From assembly GCA_021205045.1 (NCBI GenBank), contig JAJPYH010000014.1, positions 1 to 30,479 of the forward strand: DNA of 30,479 nt, written 5' to 3'. The notes under the pieces are model-generated. The model ran no database searches. It was not told the DNA's origin and saw nothing but the letters and a program-made list of their open reading frames with translations. The position numbers were made by a program, and so were the translations under genes. This document shows, in pieces, positions 15,557 through 22,077 of the stretch. How positions within the stretch are numbered: position 1 is the stretch's first letter; each line of letters begins with the position of its first letter. The DNA comes from Lachnospiraceae bacterium (GTDB taxonomy: Bacteria > Bacillota > Clostridia > Lachnospirales > Lachnospiraceae).

Positions 15557-15757
15557 TTACTGCATTCCGTATTTTCTGTTGAACTTATCAATACGTCCAC
15601 GAGCCTGAGCTGCCTTCTGCTGACCGGTGTAGAATGAATGACACTTGGAGCAGACCTCCACGTGGATCTCCGGCTTTGTGGAGCCGGTCACAAACGTATT
15701 GCCGCAGTTGCAGGTAACTGTCGCCTGATAATACTTAGGATGTATTCCCTCTTTCAT
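15557..15757 (-). CDS. rpmE: 50S ribosomal protein L31
   Basis: Large-subunit ribosomal protein at the central-protuberance intersubunit bridge. The 66 residues are full length. This is the zinc-binding type: Cys16, Cys18, Cys36 and Cys39 (CNC and CSKC) form the zinc ribbon. The start follows GAGGTGAG. A strong promoter at 15826-15854 and a short structured leader precede it, and a terminator follows, so it is largely a single-gene transcript. Confidence 0.97.
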   Translation of the reverse strand: MKEGIHPKYYQATVTCNCGNTFVTGSTKPEIHVEVCSKCHSFYTGQQKAAQARGRIDKFNRKYGMQ

Positions 15758-15825
15758 CGTACCTCACCTCTCTATATGATAAATAGTCGTTCCCATCCAG
15801 ACTGTCTTTCACAGACAGCTTACTC
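15758..15825 (-). promoter_or_regulatory. Structured rpmE 5' leader, candidate L31 autoregulatory leader
   Basis: The expected transcript starts near 15819 and is about 60 bases long before the ATG. It opens with CTGTCT-GTGAA-AGACAG (15802-15818), followed by GGATGGGAACGACTA. Ribosomal-protein leaders for L31 have been described in Firmicutes; the match here is by position and hairpin shape only. Confidence 0.4.
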
Positions 15826-15854
15826 ATGATAGCATTCCCATGACATTTTTGCAA
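15826..15854 (-). promoter_or_regulatory. Sigma-A promoter for rpmE
   Basis: On the minus strand TTGCAA (15854-15849) and TATCAT (15831-15826) are separated by 17 bases. An 18-bp perfect AT palindrome lies just upstream and may serve as an UP element. Confidence 0.7.
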
Positions 15855-15865
15855 GTCTTTTTGAT

Positions 15866-15883
15866 AAATAAATTAATTTATTT
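15866..15883. promoter_or_regulatory. Perfect 18-bp AT palindrome between divergent promoters
   Basis: AAATAAATTAATTTATTT is its own reverse complement and sits between the rpmE promoter and the plus-strand ATPase promoter. It could be an operator shared by both genes or simply an A/T-rich upstream element. Confidence 0.35.
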
Positions 15884-15954
15884 TTGCGATATTACTTTTT
15901 TTCAAGCCATTTATATCCGCGATAAAAAATCTTCCCTTTATCCGGTTATACCCG

Positions 15955-15982
15955 TTGATTTTTTGATATAAAAGGGTATAAT
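15955..15982 (+). promoter_or_regulatory. Sigma-A promoter for the AAA ATPase gene
   Basis: TTGATT (15955-15960) and a perfect TATAAT (15977-15982) are separated by 16 bases. The ATPase ATG follows 27 bases after the -10 box, with GGAGG at 15998-16002, so the leader is about 20 bases. Confidence 0.65.
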
Positions 15983-16009
15983 GGATATAACTGATATGGA
16001 GGTACACAC

Positions 16010-17836
16010 ATGAATCAAACGGAAACCATCGAGCGCATTCATGAACTTGAGCGTGAAATCGCCGCTCTTGCTCCCGGCAGCATCGTTACCAAAAAGATAA
16101 AAGGGAAGGAATATTTCTATCACCGTATTGACAGGGATAAGAAACGCACAGAAACCTATGTTCCTTTCGATAAGGCAGCGGATCTGCATGCACAAATTCA
16201 AAAGCGCAAAAGCCTGGAAGCTGAGCTGAAAGCTCTCAAGCGCACCATCCCGGCGGAAACCCCTGCAAAAAAGGCAGACTTACACTCCTTTCATGCTTAT
16301 GTGCGCACAGGAGAGCAATTGAAAAGCTATGCCTCCCCGGTTAAGAGGTACAAAAAGCGTGAATGCTACGCACAACTGCATGAGTTTGTGTTCGGAGAAC
16401 AGCAGGACAAAGTTTTTATCCTGTATGGTCTGAGACGTACGGGCAAAACAACTCTGATCCGCCAGATTTTTCTGGAGATGACAGCAGAGCAGTTGCTTAA
16501 GTCCGCCTTTATACAGGTTCACTCCGGGAACTCCCTGTCAGAAATCAATTCTGACCTGAAATATCTGGAGTCCGAAGGCTGTCAATATGTATTTATCGAC
16601 GAAGTTACCCTGATGGAGGACTTTATCGAAGGAGCTGCGCTTTTTTCCGACATCTATGCCAGCAGCGGCATGAAGATTGTACTTTCCGGCACAGATTCTC
16701 TCGGTTTTATTTTTACAGAAGATGATCAGCTCTATGATCGATGCATCATGCTCCATACAACCTTTATTCCATACCGGGAATTTGAAAATGTCCTCGGCAT
16801 CAAAGGCATTGACGAATATATCCGCTACGGCGGCACCATGAGCATGGGCGGAGTAAACTACAACAAAGCTTCCTCCTTTGCCACAAAGGAAAGTGCCGAT
16901 GAATATATTGACAGCGCCATCGCCAGAAATATTCAGCATTCTCTGCGTTATTATCAGGATGGCGGTCATTTCAGGCACCTGTATGATCTTTATCAGAAAG
17001 GAGAACTGACAAGCGCCATTAATCGGGTAGTTGAGGACATCAATCACAAATTTACAAAGGATGTTATGACACGGGCATTTCACTCAGGGGATTTATCCCT
17101 TTCTGCCAGAAACCTTCTCCACGACCGGACTGCGCCTGTAGATCTGATGGAGCATATTGACAGAGACACCGTAGAGAGCCTGATTATGGATATGCTTGAT
17201 ATCCTGAATAAAGAAGACCAGTCCGTGGAAATTGATGAAGCCCATGCTTATCAGATCAAAGAGTATCTGACCTTGCTTGACCTGATCATGGAAGTAGATC
17301 TGCTTCATCTTCCCAATGTCAATCTGCGTGAAAAAATCACTATTATCAGCCAGCCGGGAATGCGGTATGCGCAGGCCGAGGCTCTGGTAAGTAGTCTGCT
17401 GCAGGACGAAAAGTTCAGCTCTCTTTCCATTATTGAACGCAATCAGATTCTGGAACGCATTCTCAGCGAAATCAAAGGGCGAATGATGGAGGATATCATT
17501 TTGCTTGAAACAAGCCTTGCCTTCCCCGACAGGCAGGTATTCCAGCTGCAGTTCGCAATAGGCGAATTTGATATGGTCATCTTCGATCCGGCAACCTTGT
17601 CCTGTGAAATTTTTGAGATCAAGTACAGCAAAGAAGTCATCCCCAATCAGTACCGACATCTGATCAATCAGGAAAAGCTTGCAGATACTGAGCACCGTTT
17701 CGGCAAAATCACCGGCAGATATGTCATATATCGGGGTGAAAGAACCCAGACCGAGGGGATCAAATACCTGAATGTCGAAGAATACCTGAAATCTCTTACA
17801 GACGAGCCTGATGATACTTTTTCAGGTCGTCTGTAA
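16010..17836 (+). CDS. AAA+ ATPase with C-terminal PD-(D/E)xK-like domain
   Basis: The only plus-strand gene in the window. Residues 1-85 form a coiled-coil region containing PGSIVTKKIKGKEYFYHR, like the small DUF6788-type domain. The ATPase follows: Walker A GLRRTGKTT at 140-148, Walker B VFIDE at 194-198 and a sensor-like LSGTDS at 225-230. This layout matches standalone archaeal-type/DUF4143-like ATPases. The C-terminal part has Glu495 in MEDIIL, Asp521 in GEFDMVIFD and EIK at 536-538, a plausible PD-(D/E)xK nuclease-fold core. Relatives are scattered across gut Firmicutes with unknown function; roles in mobile elements or defence are suspected but unproven. Its start has GGAGG at seven bases. 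It interrupts the usual rho-rpmE neighbourhood and its codons look less GC-rich than its neighbours, which fits acquisition by transfer. It ends 15 bases from the rho stop, convergently. Confidence 0.88.
   Translation: MNQTETIERIHELEREIAALAPGSIVTKKIKGKEYFYHRIDRDKKRTETYVPFDKAADLHAQIQKRKSLEAELKALKRTIPAETPAKKADLHSFHAYVRTGEQLKSYASPVKRYKKRECYAQLHEFVFGEQQDKVFILYGLRRTGKTTLIRQIFLEMTAEQLLKSAFIQVHSGNSLSEINSDLKYLESEGCQYVFIDEVTLMEDFIEGAALFSDIYASSGMKIVLSGTDSLGFIFTEDDQLYDRCIMLHTTFIPYREFENVLGIKGIDEYIRYGGTMSMGGVNYNKASSFATKESADEYIDSAIARNIQHSLRYYQDGGHFRHLYDLYQKGELTSAINRVVEDINHKFTKDVMTRAFHSGDLSLSARNLLHDRTAPVDLMEHIDRDTVESLIMDMLDILNKEDQSVEIDEAHAYQIKEYLTLLDLIMEVDLLHLPNVNLREKITIISQPGMRYAQAEALVSSLLQDEKFSSLSIIERNQILERILSEIKGRMMEDIILLETSLAFPDRQVFQLQFAIGEFDMVIFDPATLSCEIFEIKYSKEVIPNQYRHLINQEKLADTEHRFGKITGRYVIYRGERTQTEGIKYLNVEEYLKSLTDEPDDTFSGRL
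17798..17834. terminator. Bidirectional hairpin at the convergent ATPase/rho 3' ends
   Basis: ACAGACGAGCCTGA (17798-17811) pairs with TCAGGTCGTCTGT (17822-17834) with a single bulged G. The hairpin covers the last codons of the ATPase and lies just beyond the rho stop on the other strand. Neither side has a strong T-run, so termination may be partial. Its sequence resembles the dyad element at 20485-20570. Confidence 0.5.
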
Positions 17837-17851
17837 TCAGAAACTGCAAAG

Positions 17852-19696
17852 TCAGAATATCCTCTGCTTCCTCACAATCTGCACAAACTCCGCGTTGCTC
17901 TTCGTATGGGCAAATAAATCCAGAATCCTGTCCACCGCTTCATCCGGCTTCATGCCGTTTAAGCCCCGGCGCAGCAGGGTCACAGCCTCCTGCTCCTCTT
18001 TGGACAACAGCAGGTCCTCTCTTCTGGTGCCGGACCTGGGAATGTCGATGGCCGGGAAAATGCGCTTTTCCGAGAGCTTCCTGTCCAGAATGATCTCCAT
18101 GTTGCCGGTACCCTTGAATTCCTCGTACACCACATCGTCCATCTTGGAGCCGGTGTCCACCAAGGCCGTGGCCAGGATGGTCAGACTGCCGCCCTCCCGC
18201 ATATTTCTGGCCGCGCCAAAAAACCGCTTGGGCATATACAGGGCCGCCGGGTCAAGGCCGCCGGAGAGGGTGCGCCCGCTGGGCTGAACGGTCAGGTTGT
18301 AAGCCCTGGTCAGACGGGTGATGCTGTCCAGCAGAATACACACGTCCTGCTTCTGCTCCACCAGCCGCTTGGCCCTGCCGATGGTCATTTCCGCCACCCG
18401 CTTGTGATGCTCCGGCATTTCGTCGAAGGTGGAATGGATGACCTCCACATTGTGACCCTGGATGGCTTCCTTGATGTCCGTCACCTCCTCCGGCCGCTCA
18501 TCGATCAGTAAAATAATCAGATGCACGTCCGGGTTATTGTAAATGACAGCCTGGGCCACGGCCTTGAGCAGGGTAGTCTTGCCTGCCTTCGGCGGGGACA
18601 CGATCATGCCGCGCTGGCCCTTTCCCACGGGACTGAGTAAATCCATGACCCGCATGGCCACGTTACAGCCGGGGTGCTCCATGACCAGACGCTCATCCGG
18701 GAAAATGGGAGTCAGGTCCTCAAAATTGGGGCGCTTTGCCACAATATCGGGCTGATAACCGTTGACATTTTTTACATATAATAAAGCCCGGTATTTTTCC
18801 TTGTCTATTCTGACTCTGGTGTTGCCGCAGAGGATATCTCCGGTTTTCAGATTAAAACGCCGGATCTGATTGGGAGATACATAAACATCCTGGTCACCGG
18901 GCATATAATTGTCGCTTCGGATAAAGCCAAAGCCGTCGGGCATGACCTCCAGGATGCCCCGGACCTCCACGCCGCTGTCCAGCTCGGAGCCGCCGTTTTC
19001 AAAGGATTTTCCGGGGGCGGCCTGGGCAAATTCCATCTGCTGGGCAGTTGCCTCCTCTATCTGGGGCTGTGCGGAGGCTTCTGTTCTCTCGGTCACAAAT
19101 CTGTAATCTGTGGGTCTTCTGTCCAGAAGTCTGTCTTCTGCCGGTCTCCTCTCCGCGTTTCTTTCCTCAAAGGATTTTCTCTCCGTGTATCTTTCTTCAT
19201 TCAGTCTTCGATCCGCTGCCCTCTCTTCCCTTCGTTCCGCTGCTCTCTCCTCGCTGTTTCCCGGCGCCGCTGCGCGATCTTCTGTCAGCCTTCTGCCCTC
19301 TGACGCTCTCCGATCCTCGGGCGACACTCTCCGGTCTTCTGACGACAATCTTCGGTCCTCTGACATTCGCCGATCGGATACCATTCTTCGCTCCGAATAC
19401 GGTTTTCTCTCTGTCGTTCTGTCAGCTGTTCTCTCCTCTGAAGACCGATCCTGCATGGAACGAGTCTCCACGGATCTTGAGAAAGAGACTCTCCCGCCTG
19501 TCCGTCCGGCAGGCTTTCTGCCAGGCTGCCTGGCCGTGCCGGTTCTGCCTGCCGCAGTTCTGCCGGAGGATGACGATCTTCCCGCTGCTGAAGGTGTTTC
19601 CTCCGCTCCCTTTTCTGCCGCCCCTGCCGCAGCATCGGAGACGAACGCCTCCGCCCCTGTCGCTGAGTTGTCTGAAGCCTCCGCTTTCACGCCCAC
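17852..19696 (-). CDS. rho: Transcription termination factor Rho, main reading frame
   Basis: Hexameric RNA-dependent ATPase that ends untranslated transcripts. This frame holds most of the protein: a disordered Arg/Glu-rich stretch, the cold-shock-type RNA-binding domain (VRGILEVMPDGFGFIRSDNY, about residues 245-310), Walker A PPKAGKTTLLKA, Walker B VCILLDSITRLTRAYN, and the conserved C terminus through KQRIF. It is in frame with the 95-residue piece at 19721-20008, which carries the Rho N-terminal helical domain; only a TAA at 19721-19723 separates them. The GTG at 19696 lacks a good ribosome binding site. The ATG at 19456 (GGAG nine bases upstream) is a possible internal start and would keep the whole core. 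The 150-residue Arg-rich linker is typical in kind for Clostridial Rho but looks long and repetitive. Confidence 0.93.
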   Translation of the reverse strand: MGVKAEASDNSATGAEAFVSDAAAGAAEKGAEETPSAAGRSSSSGRTAAGRTGTARQPGRKPAGRTGGRVSFSRSVETRSMQDRSSEERTADRTTERKPYSERRMVSDRRMSEDRRLSSEDRRVSPEDRRASEGRRLTEDRAAAPGNSEERAAERREERAADRRLNEERYTERKSFEERNAERRPAEDRLLDRRPTDYRFVTERTEASAQPQIEEATAQQMEFAQAAPGKSFENGGSELDSGVEVRGILEVMPDGFGFIRSDNYMPGDQDVYVSPNQIRRFNLKTGDILCGNTRVRIDKEKYRALLYVKNVNGYQPDIVAKRPNFEDLTPIFPDERLVMEHPGCNVAMRVMDLLSPVGKGQRGMIVSPPKAGKTTLLKAVAQAVIYNNPDVHLIILLIDERPEEVTDIKEAIQGHNVEVIHSTFDEMPEHHKRVAEMTIGRAKRLVEQKQDVCILLDSITRLTRAYNLTVQPSGRTLSGGLDPAALYMPKRFFGAARNMREGGSLTILATALVDTGSKMDDVVYEEFKGTGNMEIILDRKLSEKRIFPAIDIPRSGTRREDLLLSKEEQEAVTLLRRGLNGMKPDEAVDRILDLFAHTKSNAEFVQIVRKQRIF

Positions 19697-19795
19697 CGCA
19701 GCATTGTCCGGCCTCGCCGCTTACATGGCCGTCGCTGCTTTGTCCGTGGCTGCCGCTTTCATACCCATCGCGGCATTATCCGGGGCCGCCGCCTC
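19652..19795 (-). repeat. 72-bp tandem duplication in the rho linker carrying the stop codon
   Basis: Codons at 19724-19795 encode E-AAAPDNAAMGMKAAATD... and those at 19652-19723 encode stop-AARPDNAAVGVKAEASD.... The first position is GAG in the upstream copy, TAA in the second, and GAG again in the next partial copy (19649-19651). The stop therefore replaces an ancestral glutamate codon. Confidence 0.85.
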
Positions 19796-20008
19796 CGCGC
19801 TCCCTGCGGCATTATTGAAATCCGCCGCTTCCTGTTTCACGCGCCGCTCTTCCTCCCTGCGCTGTTCTTCCTCCTCATCCAGCTTCAGCATGGCGTTGAT
19901 CAGATCCGCTTTCTTCAGGGCGGAAACGCCGCGCAGTCCTCTGAACTTCGCTACCTCTTTCAGCTCCGAAAGATTCAGAGACTCATATTTTTCCCTCATT
20001 TCACTCAT
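19721..20008 (-). CDS. rho: N-terminal fragment of Rho (Rho_N domain), ended by TAA
   Basis: This 95-residue frame begins MSEMREKYESLNLSELKEVA and contains the Rho_N helix-extended-loop-helix domain through ADLINAMLKL, then a Glu/Arg helix and an alanine-rich low-complexity tail. It ends at TAA 19721-19723, after which the same frame continues into the main Rho sequence. AGGG lies seven bases ahead of the ATG, and the cupin gene ends only nine bases before it. Either Rho is made as two pieces, or the stop is a mutation or sequence error. Confidence 0.8.
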   Translation of the reverse strand: MSEMREKYESLNLSELKEVAKFRGLRGVSALKKADLINAMLKLDEEEEQRREEERRVKQEAADFNNAAGSAEAAAPDNAAMGMKAAATDKAATAM

Positions 20009-20017
20009 TTATTTTCC

Positions 20018-20341
20018 CTACCTTAAAAAATCCTCTCTCTCGGGCGTAAAGATATCCAGCAGCTTTGTCTCCTCCAGCGCTACCACGCCGTGAACCACAT
20101 TGGGCGCCACATAATAGGTATCGCCCGTCTCAAGCACTCTCTTTTCCCCGTTTTCCATATATTCCAGCTTTCCGCTGATGATGTAGCCTATCTGCTCATG
20201 GGGATGAAAATGAGGCGCGCCCACGCTCCCCTTGTCAAAATGAAGCTCTACTGTCATTAAATTTGGGGCATGAGACAGAATTTTTCTGACAACCCCGCCG
20301 CCGATATCCTGCAAAGGGGTCTCCTTATTGATTGTAACCAT
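20018..20341 (-). CDS. Small cupin-domain protein
   Basis: Single-domain cupin of 107 residues. The first cupin motif is HFHPHEQIGYIISGKLEY with two or three metal-binding His and a Glu; the second is APNVVHGVVALE with the last His. Such proteins bind a metal and act as sugar-uronate linearising enzymes (KdgF-like), isomerases or sensors; this one cannot be assigned further. The start has GGGAGG eight bases upstream. It lies nine bases before the Rho N-terminal start, so the two are probably cotranscribed. Confidence 0.9.
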   Translation of the reverse strand: MVTINKETPLQDIGGGVVRKILSHAPNLMTVELHFDKGSVGAPHFHPHEQIGYIISGKLEYMENGEKRVLETGDTYYVAPNVVHGVVALEETKLLDIFTPEREDFLR

Positions 20342-20484
20342 ATGATTTTCCTCCCGATATGAAATTGTAATTAACGGTTTTTACGAAATAAAGTGGTTTT
20401 CTGTAAGAATATATGCGAGAGCCGGGAACGCCGTTTAAGGCACCTCCAGCGTCCTGAAATGCTTCCAAGTGTTATAAAGACCTT

Positions 20485-20570
20485 CTGTTCACAGCTGCCT
20501 GAATGTATGATCAGTCTCTTACAGGTGAGCCTGACAAGCCTGATCATCTATTCAGGCCGCCTATGAACAG
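20485..20570. repeat. Dyad-symmetric intergenic element, copy 1
   Basis: The left arm beginning CTGTTCACAGCTGCCTGAAT pairs over about 30 bases with the right arm ending CGCCTATGAACAG, with few mismatches. The central part reads ACAGGTGAGCCTGACAAGCC. The core GCCTGAC..GCCTGATCAT recurs at 28226-28272, with looser relatives at 23544-23600 and 17798-17834. Confidence 0.7.
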
Positions 20571-20573
20571 CAA

Positions 20574-20602
20574 ATAGTAAACGACTTTATGTCGTTTACT
20601 AT
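20574..20602. repeat. 12-bp perfect hairpin ATAGTAAACGAC/GTCGTTTACTAT
   Basis: The two arms are exact complements around a TTTAT loop. The arm is a near-copy of the one in the hairpin at 20662-20700 (AGTAAACGAC against AGTGAACGAC), so this is a diverged pair of palindromes. Confidence 0.75.
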
Positions 20603-20661
20603 CGCGCCGATCGTGGGCTGCATAAGCGGCCTTATTCCTTGCACGATCGTGTGCATCCTCT

Positions 20662-20700
20662 TTATAGTGAACGACAAGTTATTTTTGTCGTTCACTATAA
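20662..20700 (-). terminator. 16-bp perfect hairpin directly after the purA stop
   Basis: TTATAGTGAACGACAA and its exact complement flank a 7-base loop. On the minus strand the stem begins two bases after the purA TGA. There is no T-run after it, so it may be a 3'-end stabilising stem or an element end rather than a standard intrinsic terminator. Confidence 0.5.
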
Positions 20701-20702
20701 TT

Positions 20703-21995
20703 TCACTTCTTTAAAGGACTTTCTCTGTAAATAATATCGGATCTGGACGGTCCGTTGCTGACCATGGTGATGGGATAGCCGATCTGGTCTTCGATGAATT
20801 CCACGTAATCCCTGCACTCTTTGGGCAGCTTTTCATAATTTCTGATCCCGGCAATATCGCACTTCCAGCCCGGTAAGACCTTCCACACCGGTTTCGCCCT
20901 GTGGAGCTTACTGGTCACAGGAAAGTCCGTAGTAACCTGTCCGTCGATCTCATAGCCCACGCACACCGGGATTTCATCCAGATATCCCAGTACGTCCAGC
21001 ACCGAGAAAGCCACATCCGTGGTACCCTGGAGGCGGCAGCCGTATTTGCTGGCCACACAGTCAAACCAGCCCACACGCCGGGGCCGTCCCGTGGTGGTGC
21101 CGTACTCTCCGCCGTCGCCGCCCCGTCTGCGCAGCTCCTCCGCCTTCTCCCCGAAGATTTCAGAAACAAAATCGCCCGCGCCCACCGCAGAGGAATAAGC
21201 CTTGCACACAGTCACAATCTGCTGAATCTCGTACGGAGGAATTCCCGCGCCGATGGCGCCGTAGGCCGCCAGAGTGGAGGATGAGGTGACCATGGGATAA
21301 ATCCCGTGATCCGGATCCTTTAAGGTGCCGAGCTGCCCCTCCAGCAGGATGTTTTTGCCCTCCTTTAAGGCCTGATCCAGATACGCGCTGACGTCGCATA
21401 CATAGGGAGCCACCATGTCCCGGTACTGATGGAGCGTCTCCAGCAGTTCATCGGGATCGATAGCCGGTTTGTGGTATACATATTCCAGAATCACATTTTT
21501 GTAGGAGGTGACGCTTGCCACCTTTTCCTTCAGCACTTCCTCCTCAAAAAGCTCGCTGACCTGAAAGCCGGTCTTGGCGTATTTGTCCGAGTAGAAGGGC
21601 GCGATGCCGGATTTGGTGGAGCCAAAGGCCTTTTTGCCCAGCCGCTCTTCCTCGTACTGATCGAAAAGCACATGGTAAGGCATGACAATCTGGCAGCGGT
21701 CGCTGACCAGAATGTGAGGCGCGGGCACTCCCTTCTCCACAAGAGACTGAATCTCCCCAAACAGAACGGGAATATTCAAAGCCACGCCGTTTCCGATGAT
21801 GTTGGTGGTGTGACCGTAAAACACACCGCTGGGCAGGGAATGCAGCGCAAACTTGCCATAGGAATTCTTGATCGTATGGCCTGCGTTGGCTCCGCCCTGA
21901 AAACGGATGACAATGTCGGCATCCTGAGCCATCATATCTGTAATCTTGCCCTTGCCCTCATCGCCCCAGTTGGCTCCTACTACTGCTTTTACCAT
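20703..21995 (-). CDS. purA: Adenylosuccinate synthetase
   Basis: Condenses IMP and aspartate at the cost of GTP, the first step from IMP to AMP. The 430 residues are family length. The N-terminal P-loop GANWGDEGKGKITD and FQGGANAGHTI (catalytic Asp and His) are intact, followed by STKSGIAPFYSDKYAK and the TTTGRPRRVGWFD segment. The start at 21995 has AAAGGAG about ten bases upstream. It is the last gene of the purine group and follows purB by 82 bases; that gap carries an ACCCCC/GGGGGT dyad at 22013-22050. Confidence 0.97.
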   Translation of the reverse strand: MVKAVVGANWGDEGKGKITDMMAQDADIVIRFQGGANAGHTIKNSYGKFALHSLPSGVFYGHTTNIIGNGVALNIPVLFGEIQSLVEKGVPAPHILVSDRCQIVMPYHVLFDQYEEERLGKKAFGSTKSGIAPFYSDKYAKTGFQVSELFEEEVLKEKVASVTSYKNVILEYVYHKPAIDPDELLETLHQYRDMVAPYVCDVSAYLDQALKEGKNILLEGQLGTLKDPDHGIYPMVTSSSTLAAYGAIGAGIPPYEIQQIVTVCKAYSSAVGAGDFVSEIFGEKAEELRRRGGDGGEYGTTTGRPRRVGWFDCVASKYGCRLQGTTDVAFSVLDVLGYLDEIPVCVGYEIDGQVTTDFPVTSKLHRAKPVWKVLPGWKCDIAGIRNYEKLPKECRDYVEFIEDQIGYPITMVSNGPSRSDIIYRESPLKK

Positions 21996-22077
21996 AATTG
22001 TAACTCTCCTTTACCCCCGGAATTCACAGCCTGCCGGCCGCGGCGGGGGTTATTATTATTCAAGTGTCCGTTTTATC

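Larger units (their letters stand above)
20342..20702. other. Gene-free, hairpin-rich gap between purA and the cupin gene
   Basis: No open frame of note. From the purA side the gap holds a 16-bp perfect hairpin (20662-20700), an inverted CGATCGTG/CACGATCG pair around 20609-20650, a 12-bp perfect hairpin (20574-20602) and a long imperfect dyad (20485-20570). The remaining 140 bases should contain the cupin promoter; TTACAG and TAAAAA 17 bases apart on the minus strand near 20383-20411 are a weak candidate. Confidence 0.7.

Noticed and set aside
19110..20093. 327-codon plus-strand frame rich in Ser/Ala/Leu
   Set aside because: It is antisense to the Arg-rich rho linker and its composition follows directly from those repeats.
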